Shown here: positions 1 to 6,991 of the stretch, piece after piece
Position numbering within the stretch: position 1 is the first letter of the stretch
How the letters are laid out: each line of letters begins with the position of its first letter
Source of the DNA: a virus
Direction: 5' to 3' (one strand)
DNA length: 47,929 nt
IMG/VR virus record: IMGVR_UViG_3300028024_000127
Location: 1-47,929 of that record
Notes under the pieces: model-generated
Databases searched by the model: none
What the model saw: only the letters and a program-made list of their open reading frames with translations
What the model was told of the DNA's origin: nothing
Translations under genes and position numbers: made by a program

Positions 1-60
1 ATCCTTGATGCCGCGTTCGTCGATCAACTGCCTCAATAGACTCTTTTCCTTCTTGGCCAT
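1..60 (-). CDS. IS256-like transposase, N-terminal fragment (runs off the left edge)
   Basis: Reading leftward from an ATG at 60, the first 20 codons give MAKKEKSLLRQLIDERG and onward, which resembles the start of IS256-family (mutator-type DDE) transposases. A GGAGG ribosome site sits 8 bases upstream of the ATG (about 69-73 on the plus strand). The rest of the gene lies outside the window, so no catalytic residue can be seen. The adjacent 25-base sequence at 101-125 is where the terminal inverted repeat of such an element would be expected. The family assignment rests on a short N-terminus and is moderate. Confidence 0.55.
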   Translation of the reverse strand, partial: MAKKEKSLLRQLIDERGIKD

Positions 61-100
61 AAAAATATCCTCCGTTTCTTATTCTATCTGACAACGGAGG

Positions 101-125
101 TTTACACAATTCGTTCGCCAGTCTC
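101..125. mobile_element. Probable terminal inverted repeat of the IS256-like element
   Basis: Read on the minus strand this begins GAGACTGGCGAACGAATTG and ends in GTAAA, directly upstream of the transposase leader. It resembles IS256-family ends. The opposite end and the target duplication are outside the window, so the exact boundary is not proven. Between here and 275 there are two further 8-bp inverted repeats (127-134 with 172-179, and around 232-267), so the element edge could lie further right. Confidence 0.4.
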
Positions 126-274
126 GGCAAACCTGTATTTGGCTGACAAGCGGGGCTTGCTGGCCTGATTCGGTTTGCCTCCGCGAGAAAAATTCAACTT
201 CGTCATATCGCTTTTGTGAAGTTGGATGCATGCAACACCCTATTTCCCCCATTATACGGTGTTGCCCTAATATT

Positions 275-774
275 GAAAAGAACAATCCAAGTACAGTTGG
301 ATTATGTCCAAGCGATTTGAAATGATGATTCGTAGGATTCAAATCAAATATAAAACTTGCCGCATCACCGGCTCCGCGCTGGTCATATGGAATGCTAAAC
401 TTCTTTTCAAGGAAACTAATAGCCGATGCCAACGGATTATCGCCTTTGCCGTCCCATCCGCAGAGTTTCGCAAAATCAGATGTCCGATTTGCGAACCACT
501 TATCCGTGATATCTCCAATCGGCGATTCCCCGGGTTTTCCAACCAGGAAAATATCTATCAGACCACATAATGCTCCTGAACTTGCGGCCAATGCATAGTC
601 CAGCTTGTCGCAGTTCGGCCTGAGGCTCTCAACTGACTTAATTGTTTCTTCAAGGCTTCGTATTTCAGTTTCCGCAGATATAAGCGCAGTTTCAATGGAA
701 GATGTAAAGCTGAACCCATCGTCAGCAACATTCATTCCAAGAACGTATCGGTCTGTTCCTTCAGCATGATTCAT
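275..774 (-). pseudogene. Truncated gene of unknown function, cut by a mobile element
   Basis: A minus-strand reading frame starts at an ATG at 774, with an AAGGGAG ribosome site about 10 bases upstream, and stays open to 79. Only about the first 167 residues look like one coherent protein, with a helical N-terminus (residues 25-50) and a phrase like IPYDQRGAGDAASF near 130-145. After roughly residue 168 (plus position about 270) the composition changes and the frame runs into sequence belonging to the IS-like element. The family it recalls is larger, so this is probably the 5' part of a broken gene. No catalytic motif was recognised and function is unknown. Confidence 0.55.
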
Positions 775-912
775 GCTTTTATACTCCCTTCTTTTAGTTT
801 ACGTTTATAACCGAATGTCTGGTTGAACGTATTTTGGGTTATCAATCTCCTTGCAGTTGTCTGTATAATCTCAACATCCAACTTGCTCTATCAACCTCGA
901 CTTTTTCAAAAA

Positions 913-995
913 ACATCTAATCTGCTCTGTACGCTACCCCTGACATCTAATCCGCTCTGTACCAAACGCCTGACATCTAATCTGCTCTGTACGCT
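913..995. repeat. Three tandem copies of a 30-bp repeat
   Basis: ACATCTAATCTGCTCTGTAC (one T/C change in the middle copy) begins at 913, 943 and 973, an exact 30-bp period. A weaker fourth relative begins at 874. The conserved core is about 20-22 bp and the remaining 8-10 bp differ. The frames across it give a repetitive peptide that does not look like a real protein. The arrangement suits a protein-binding array such as a transposon end or iterons. It is too short and too similar throughout to be CRISPR. Confidence 0.7.
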
Positions 996-1170
996 AAGAA
1001 AAACACTCCGTGGATATGTTCCAACAGAGCGATAATCCTTTAGGTTTTTCGCGCTCTGGTTTAAAGCTTAAAATCCACAATGTCCAGATTATCTGGGCTT
1101 TCTACGCACCTACTTCTCCACCCGCGACATCAATACTACCGTCTCAACGTGGAACGATAGCATCAGATTG

Positions 1171-1364
1171 ATGTCTTGAGTGTAATTTTCATTATATCCG
1201 TTCTCGGGAATAAGTCCACACGATTTATCCGTTCTTGGAAACAAGTCCATAGTATTACCTTGAGAAGTCAATTTAGATATTTCCATATTACGGAATGGAA
1301 CGAACCGTTCATTTTTGATGTCTTGGCGTAATTTTACATATATCCATTATGGGAAACAAGTCCA
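1171..1364. repeat. Second repeat family: 24-bp motif in three copies within a 48-bp direct repeat
   Basis: The motif TATCCGTTCTYGGRAAYAAG followed by TCCA occurs at 1195-1218 and 1226-1249 (31 bp apart), and as a diverged copy at 1341-1364. The first and third are each preceded by ATGTCTTG and a T-rich stretch, making imperfect direct repeats 1171-1218 and 1318-1364. As with the 30-bp array to the left, spacing of about three helical turns suggests binding sites for a multimeric protein such as a transposase. Confidence 0.6.
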
Positions 1365-1605
1365 AAGCCTTTTGTGTTTTCTTAACTGGAACGAAGGTGT
1401 ATGTTGACAATCTAATAAGACTTAGCAAATTGAAACATGGGATTGATGGTAACACCTATCTCACAATTTATTGGTTCTTTGGGGTAGCAGATAGTTGCAT
1501 AAGGTGTGCTGAATTAATTATTATATCTGTAAAATATGGTATAAAATGGATTTGATATGCTGAATTAGTTCCATCATGCTGGTCAACTCACTTTTAACCG
1601 GGATG

Positions 1606-2907
1606 TCAATCTTCCTCGGTGGAACTTGCGCCTATTGTTTCAAGGAAAATACTCCGGAACGGTTCATCTAGCGTAGCGCAAACAAGTTCAGCCCACACTT
1701 CGGTACTGAGGCCGCCTCCTTTAACACACCAGACTTTGTAATGCTCGTCACTATACTCGCCGATTGAAATTCCGGTCTGCTGTTCAGCGTCACGATATTT
1801 GGCTTCAAAGACGGCTCTGTTGTACTGATTAACCGAGAAGTCAATATGATCGAATTTTCCAAGCGACGGATAGTACATCCCGTGTATGTAGTTTGTGATT
1901 ATAACGGGTTCCTTTCTGACGAACATCTCAGGATTCCATAGCTGCTCTACATTGAGGTGATAAAACTCCGCTCCATTTTCGTCAGTACCTTTTTTGACGA
2001 AGACGAGAATCTTGTGGAGGGTTTGGGGGTCAAAATGTACAATTGTTTCGTTTCCGCGCTTAATCTGTTCTGCAATATTCTTAAAGTTCAAGGTGATTCC
2101 GCGCCACTTCTGTGCGTCCCAAGTTGCGGTGCTGACTATTTGTGTTTCTGGAACCGCGAGATTTTCGTCACACCTTGTGAGGATTCTTGTCGATGGTTTT
2201 ATGCGCTGTATAAGTTCAATGGTTTTCGGAGCTTCGGGAGTCATGCTGCCGATAGACGTATCGAAGAAAATATTATAGAGATAGTATTTGCCGTTCAATA
2301 TGAAGCCTTGCCTTACAAATTCCGCATCCGTTACGTCGGTCAGACCATACTTATCACGCGGCAGTTTAAGACGCTCGTGGTCGAGTATTTCGTCAACGTC
2401 GTAAATCCGGCATACACAGCTTTCAACAAGCCGACAAATGAATGCGCAGATGAGGCGATCTATGTCAACATCGAAGTTATCGGCATAGGTAATTTTCCCG
2501 TCAGCCGCGTCCAAGACGGCGGCCTCATGGGCGAACTGTCCAGTACCGCGATATGTAATGATTTTACCGGCTGACGCAAGATATATGCGGTCTCCGCCGC
2601 CGCTATCGTCGGGGTCGGGCTGGAAACAAAAGCGGAGCAGTTCCTCCATAGCGAGGCCGACGCTTTCAAGCATGGTTCGAAACTTGGCTGCTTCCTCACG
2701 TAGCGGAAGCGGTAAAATGTGTCCGCTCTGAAACAGTCGAGAAGTCGAATATGCATAGTTTTTCAAAAATAAGTTGGGAAAGGTGTTGCGAAATACTCCT
2801 CCGTGCGGCGCTTTTTTCATGGAACGCAAGTAATAGTTGATTCTCCAAAACTCCGGCGTGGCTATCACATCGGAGATAAAGGTTTTCATTTTATCGGTTA
2901 AAATCAT
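1606..2907 (-). CDS. Conserved-looking protein of unknown function, last gene of the restriction/SbcCD operon
   Basis: This 433-residue cytoplasmic-looking protein has no signal peptide or membrane segment. No domain was recognised with confidence. A C-terminal stretch (about residues 350-375) contains a D-H-I-D phrase followed by an E-A-K triplet. That is compatible with, but far from proof of, a PD-(D/E)XK-type nuclease core. The ATG at 2907 overlaps the stop of a 41-codon open frame upstream (ATGA), so translation was probably coupled to a gene now mostly lost. The ribosome site is weak (GGGGGA). It sits 155 bases after sbcC in the same direction, which makes it a candidate effector or accessory factor of the system. 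Confidence 0.75.
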   Translation of the reverse strand: MILTDKMKTFISDVIATPEFWRINYYLRSMKKAPHGGVFRNTFPNLFLKNYAYSTSRLFQSGHILPLPLREEAAKFRTMLESVGLAMEELLRFCFQPDPDDSGGGDRIYLASAGKIITYRGTGQFAHEAAVLDAADGKITYADNFDVDIDRLICAFICRLVESCVCRIYDVDEILDHERLKLPRDKYGLTDVTDAEFVRQGFILNGKYYLYNIFFDTSIGSMTPEAPKTIELIQRIKPSTRILTRCDENLAVPETQIVSTATWDAQKWRGITLNFKNIAEQIKRGNETIVHFDPQTLHKILVFVKKGTDENGAEFYHLNVEQLWNPEMFVRKEPVIITNYIHGMYYPSLGKFDHIDFSVNQYNRAVFEAKYRDAEQQTGISIGEYSDEHYKVWCVKGGGLSTEVWAELVCATLDEPFRSIFLETIGASSTEED

Positions 2908-3029
2908 ATTGCGTCCCCCGCACTCATTGGCGCAAACCCCATCTCTTCAAGCATTGTGTTGAAATCGTCAATTGGTAGCGCATAACAACCGTTCAGGAGG
3001 GCGGGTACGCTTGGCGCTTTTAGACACCG
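2904..3029 (-). pseudogene. 3' remnant of a lost gene between sbcC and the 433-residue gene
   Basis: A minus-strand frame is open for 41 codons after a TGA at 3030-3032 and ends at 2904, inside the start codon of the next gene (ATGA). Its peptide ends ..LPIDDFNTMLEEMGFAPM.. and reads like the C-terminal tail of a real protein, but it has no start codon or ribosome site. The likeliest explanation is that a gene once lay between sbcC and the 433-residue gene and was deleted. Confidence 0.4.
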
Positions 3030-3062
3030 TCAACGAGTGCTTGGATTTCAGATCTGGTCGCG

Positions 3063-5828
3063 TCACACTAAGATCACGGCTTTGCTTCCGCCGCAGCGTT
3101 CTTTGGTAACCACAATCTTTTTCTCTATTTTTTCATCCAACCCGGCGACGTGTGAAATGATACCGATGAGACGGTTAGCCTGTGAGATGCTCACGAGAGC
3201 TTGCATCGCCTGTGCCAGTTTCGTTTCATCTAATGAATCAAAGCCTTCATCGACGAACATGGAGTCGAGGCGGATGCCCCCAGCGTTGCTTTGGATTTCA
3301 TCGGAAAGTCCAAGAGCCAGCGACAGCGAAGCGATGAAAGATTCGCCGCCTGACAATGTTCGTGCATCACGTTCGGTGCCGTTTACGTGGTCAATAACAT
3401 TCAAGTCTAACCCGCTTTGACCTTGCTTGCCGCCCTCGCTACGCCGCTTAAGTTCAAATTGCATATTAGACATTTGCAGCAGTCGCAGATTAGCACGTGC
3501 AATGATACTGTCAAAATAAGCTGCTTGGATGTAGGTCTCCAGCTTGATTTTCGCCTTACCGGCGATGTCGCCGTTGGCGGTATCTGAGAGTTCTCGGAGC
3601 CACATATAACGGGTTTCTAAAGCAGACAGCTTCTCAGCTGCTTTGCCCATGCCGTTCCATGCTGTCTGATTAGTTGACTGGCGTGTGGATATTTGCTGAT
3701 TCTGTTTTGATAATTCGCGCTGAGTGCTTTCGAGGGTTTCTTTTTCTTTCTTTATCGCATCATAGTCAAGCGGTTCAACGCCCGCGAGTTGCCCTTCCAA
3801 CGTTTCAATCTCGGTGGTCGTTGCATTTGCTTTGCCTTTTGCGGTATCTAATGTTGCCTGAGCAGTGGCGAGCGCCTCTTCAAAGGCTTTCGTCCTTTTA
3901 CCAAGAGTAGTGATTTCGGCGTTCGCAACTTCTTCGCTCTTAAATTTAAGCTCGGAGGCTTTATCATCGCGTTGTTTGATGTCAGCGGTGATTTGTGTTT
4001 CAAGAGTCGCTACCGCTTTTTGAGCATAATTCAAACTCTCGGCAGTAGTATTCAGGGTCGTTTCGAGTTCAGGGATTTGTTCTTCCAGAGTTGCTTTGCG
4101 CGAAGCCCTCGTTGTTTGCTCTCCAAGCTTTGCCTCTATAACTGAAAGCTCATCCGTCAACGCAGAGAGGGCTTCTCCCAAGGCGGTGGGTATTGCTTCA
4201 AAGTCAGGTTCGCCTAACAGTACAGTCGCAGCGGAGATAATTTCGCCTTTCTTGGTTTCGGATTGTCCTTTAAGATTGCTGGCAAACCCGCTGGCATCCG
4301 TGGTGTCTTTCTCCGCTTTCTCGGCGGTTTTCTTGGCTCTATCCAGTTCCGCTTTGGTCGGGGCTTTGTCCGATAAGACGGCAAGAGCGGGATGCTCAGT
4401 TGAACCGCATACGGGGCAAGGATCACCGTCGTGCAATTCTGCCGCCAACACGCCCGCCTGCTCGTCGAGGTAGGCACGATTCATCCGCTCGAATTCATCA
4501 CGCAATTGAGTGGAAAGCTCTGCTTTGCCAGTGTAATCATCCTGCGCGTCCTTGAGGGTTTCAAGTAACTCGGCATAGGCTGCTAGAGAGGCTTGTACGG
4601 AAATCAGACTTGTCCGCTTATTCGTCAACGCGTTCTTTTTTCCGTTCAAACCCTCAATGATTGCCGCAACATCCTCTAAGGTCTTGAGTTCTTCCTTTTC
4701 CGTTTTGAGGCCTTCATTGCCTATTTTCTGCTTTTCAGTTAAATCGATGACTTTTTGTTTTTCGGTGGTCAGCTTGACGTTATTTGAGGAAATGGCATCG
4801 ATAAGAGCCTGCAACTGCTGATACTTTGGTAACGACGCTTGAATCTCAGCGATTTGAGCCTTCACCGCATCGAGTTCAGGCTGTTTCGCTTTTTCTGCCT
4901 TGAAAGATGTTTCAGCTTCGGTCAAAGCAGACTTTTCCGCGGGCAAACGGCTTTTTGCCGCTTGCAACGAAGCTCGAGCCTTTTTGTCCTGCTCCGCCTG
5001 CCCTAATCGCTGATTAATATCGCCGAGTTTTTCGCGAAGATCATTAAGCAAACCATCATTGGTACAAATTATGCTTCGGTCGGTTTCGATCAAATTTGCA
5101 AGCCACTCGATTGTATCTTGGGGTGACAGCAGCCCTTTCTTGGCTTCAGCTAATTTCTGAATGCTGTCGGCATCATCTGCATCCACCTGAATATTGCCAA
5201 GGTTATAGTTATAGCCGCTCTTTTCCTGCTTGATATCAGCGACAAGGGCGTTTGCATCTTGCTTAACACAGTCTTGAAACTTTTTGTATTTGTCGGTATA
5301 AAAAATCTTGCGGAAGATTTCTATGCGTTCTTCCGTGCTGGCATGGAGGACTTTCAGAAACTCACCCTGCGCAATCATCGCTATCTGAACGAACTGGTCA
5401 CGGGTGAGCCCCAGTATTTCCACTATCTTTTTATTAACTTCTGTTAATCGTGCAATGGTACGACCCTCGGGTAAATCCAATATAGCGTCTGCTTGTTGCG
5501 TAGTCGTGCCATCGCCACGCTGCTTCGCCCGTTCATAGGTTGGACTACGCTTTACCCGATAGTCCTTTCCATGATAATTGAAGAAGAATTCGACACTGGT
5601 TTCCGCATCCGACTTTGCATATTTGCTGCGAAGCATACCCGGTTCGCGATTGTCGCCGCTGGGTTCGCCATATAGCGCAAACGTGATTGCATCAAATATT
5701 GTCGTCTTGCCCGCTCCGGTATCTCCGGCAATGAGATATAGCCCCTCTTCGCCGAGCAGGGTGAAGTCGATTTCTTCCTTGTCGGCATAGCACCCGAAGG
5801 CGGACATGGTTAATTTCTGAGGTTTCAT
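3063..5828 (-). CDS. sbcC: SbcC-type ATPase subunit of the SbcCD nuclease (Rad50-like)
   Basis: This 921-residue SMC-like ATPase pairs with SbcD to cut hairpins and blocked DNA ends. The Walker A motif GDTGAGKTT is at residues 35-43. A long coiled coil flanks the zinc-hook CPVC at 471-474. The ABC signature LSGGES is at 825-830 and Walker B with D860-E861 follows. Length is within the usual SbcC range (about 850-1050). The ATG at 5828 overlaps the sbcD stop (ATGA) behind a GAGGAGG site, so the two are translationally coupled. The unusual feature is the setting: directly downstream of a Type III-like restriction gene rather than in a housekeeping locus. All key motifs are intact. Confidence 0.93.
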   Translation of the reverse strand: MKPQKLTMSAFGCYADKEEIDFTLLGEEGLYLIAGDTGAGKTTIFDAITFALYGEPSGDNREPGMLRSKYAKSDAETSVEFFFNYHGKDYRVKRSPTYERAKQRGDGTTTQQADAILDLPEGRTIARLTEVNKKIVEILGLTRDQFVQIAMIAQGEFLKVLHASTEERIEIFRKIFYTDKYKKFQDCVKQDANALVADIKQEKSGYNYNLGNIQVDADDADSIQKLAEAKKGLLSPQDTIEWLANLIETDRSIICTNDGLLNDLREKLGDINQRLGQAEQDKKARASLQAAKSRLPAEKSALTEAETSFKAEKAKQPELDAVKAQIAEIQASLPKYQQLQALIDAISSNNVKLTTEKQKVIDLTEKQKIGNEGLKTEKEELKTLEDVAAIIEGLNGKKNALTNKRTSLISVQASLAAYAELLETLKDAQDDYTGKAELSTQLRDEFERMNRAYLDEQAGVLAAELHDGDPCPVCGSTEHPALAVLSDKAPTKAELDRAKKTAEKAEKDTTDASGFASNLKGQSETKKGEIISAATVLLGEPDFEAIPTALGEALSALTDELSVIEAKLGEQTTRASRKATLEEQIPELETTLNTTAESLNYAQKAVATLETQITADIKQRDDKASELKFKSEEVANAEITTLGKRTKAFEEALATAQATLDTAKGKANATTTEIETLEGQLAGVEPLDYDAIKKEKETLESTQRELSKQNQQISTRQSTNQTAWNGMGKAAEKLSALETRYMWLRELSDTANGDIAGKAKIKLETYIQAAYFDSIIARANLRLLQMSNMQFELKRRSEGGKQGQSGLDLNVIDHVNGTERDARTLSGGESFIASLSLALGLSDEIQSNAGGIRLDSMFVDEGFDSLDETKLAQAMQALVSISQANRLIGIISHVAGLDEKIEKKIVVTKERCGGSKAVILV

Positions 5829-6964
5829 ACGGTCGCCTCCTCGAATATTTCGTTGAACAGGCCGGTGACATAGGCTGATTGTTCATCGCTCAGCGGTTGC
5901 CCATTTTGCATTTCAAAGAAGTCTCCAAAATGCTGTGCGGGTGATTTTTTTTCGGTGGGTGCTGCCGTTGTGAAGTCGGGTGCCGCTTGGGTGCGTTTGT
6001 TGTCATACTCCAAGCACATCAGGTTTGGGTACACCATTTCCAGTTTGCGGCGAGCGTCCGGTTCTTCGTGTTCATCGATCAAGACAATCCGGACATAGTC
6101 GTCGGTGTTTATGTTGCGGTGAAATTCACGGCTCATAAGTTCGTTATACGTGCCGCGAATCACCCGCATCTCATGGATTGGTTCAAGTGGAAGCTCGGAT
6201 ATAACAATCTCGCCTTTGCCAGCAATATCAACGACAGTGACAGACTTGTGGTCATTCGCCTCGGAGAAAGAATATTTCAGCGGTGTACCGCAGTAGCGCA
6301 GGGTTTCACGCCCGATGTGCTGTGGGCGGTGGAGATGCCCCAGTGCCACATAATCAAACGCATCAAAGAGCGAACCGTCCACGTTTTCCGATCCGCCGAT
6401 ATACAGTTCCTCGGATTCGCTGGTCTCTGCTCCCGTAACGTATTGATGGGCGATAAGGATATTACGGGCTGCGCGGTCAAGTTCAATATTAGAGAGGGCG
6501 GCTGATAGTGCGTCTGTGTATGTAACAATGTCCCTGCCCTCAAAATGCCGTCGAACAAGAGCGGGCTTCAAATATGGCAGCATCCACACGTTTAGATCGC
6601 CGTGTTCATCGCTCACTGGGATAGGGGCGAGTTTGCCTTGATAGGACTGGACAATATGTACATTGCTGTTTTTTAGCAGGGCAGCCCCAAAAGCAACTCG
6701 CTCCACGCTGTCATGATTGCCGGAAACCATAAAGACGGTAATACCCAGTTCGTTGAGCCACACGAGAAATCTGTCCAATAGCTGCACCGCCTCAACCGTT
6801 GGCATGGATTTGTCATAAACATCGCCCGCAATCAGAACGGCATTCGGTTGATTCTCTTTGGCAAGCACGACGATTTTCTGCAAGATGTCCATTTGATCAT
6901 CCAGCATTGAAACTTCGTTGACACGCTTGCCGAGGTGCAAGTCTGAGAGGTGGAAAAACCTCAT
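5825..6964 (-). CDS. sbcD: SbcD-type exonuclease subunit (Mre11-like phosphoesterase)
   Basis: This 379-residue calcineurin-like phosphoesterase is the nuclease half of SbcCD. Metal-binding motifs are all visible: D8-x-H10, D48 in AGDVYD, GNHD at 82-85, H173, and GHLH at 209-212. The C-terminal third is the capping/SbcC-contact region. The ATG at 6964 has an AAAGGAGG site 10 bases upstream. The gene lies only 27 bases after the Res-like gene and overlaps sbcC by 4 bases, so it is part of the same transcript as the restriction genes. Confidence 0.93.
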   Translation of the reverse strand: MRFFHLSDLHLGKRVNEVSMLDDQMDILQKIVVLAKENQPNAVLIAGDVYDKSMPTVEAVQLLDRFLVWLNELGITVFMVSGNHDSVERVAFGAALLKNSNVHIVQSYQGKLAPIPVSDEHGDLNVWMLPYLKPALVRRHFEGRDIVTYTDALSAALSNIELDRAARNILIAHQYVTGAETSESEELYIGGSENVDGSLFDAFDYVALGHLHRPQHIGRETLRYCGTPLKYSFSEANDHKSVTVVDIAGKGEIVISELPLEPIHEMRVIRGTYNELMSREFHRNINTDDYVRIVLIDEHEEPDARRKLEMVYPNLMCLEYDNKRTQAAPDFTTAAPTEKKSPAQHFGDFFEMQNGQPLSDEQSAYVTGLFNEIFEEATV

Positions 6965-6991
6965 GTAGTAACTCCCTCCTTTATAATAGGC

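Larger units (their letters stand above)
780..1605. other. Gene-poor stretch of 0.8 kb with repeats only
   Basis: No convincing gene was found between the truncated gene at the left and the 433-residue gene. The stretch holds the two repeat arrays described separately, plus AT-rich sequence. Small open frames exist (823-1035 and 1349-1555, plus strand), but they lack ribosome sites, and the first simply translates the 30-bp repeats. It most likely consists of decayed mobile-element ends flanking the defence operon. Confidence 0.6.

Noticed and set aside
913-995. CRISPR-like look of the 30-bp tandem array
   Set aside because: The repeats are directly adjacent with only 8-10 variable bases between cores, there are no spacers of 30-40 bp, and no cas genes are nearby.
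823-1035. Plus-strand open frame encoding a repetitive peptide
   Set aside because: It only translates the 30-bp repeats, has no ribosome site and has unnatural composition.
1349-1555. 68-codon plus-strand open frame
   Set aside because: It starts inside a repeat copy, has no ribosome site and no recognisable motif; chance frame in AT-rich DNA.
1957-2574. 205-codon plus-strand frame within the 433-residue gene
   Set aside because: Antisense shadow of the minus-strand gene; no ribosome site or motif.
3063-6964. sbcCD as an unrelated housekeeping pair placed here by chance
   Set aside because: Kept as a possibility but not preferred: same strand, 27-base gap to res and continuous operon structure argue for a functional unit.
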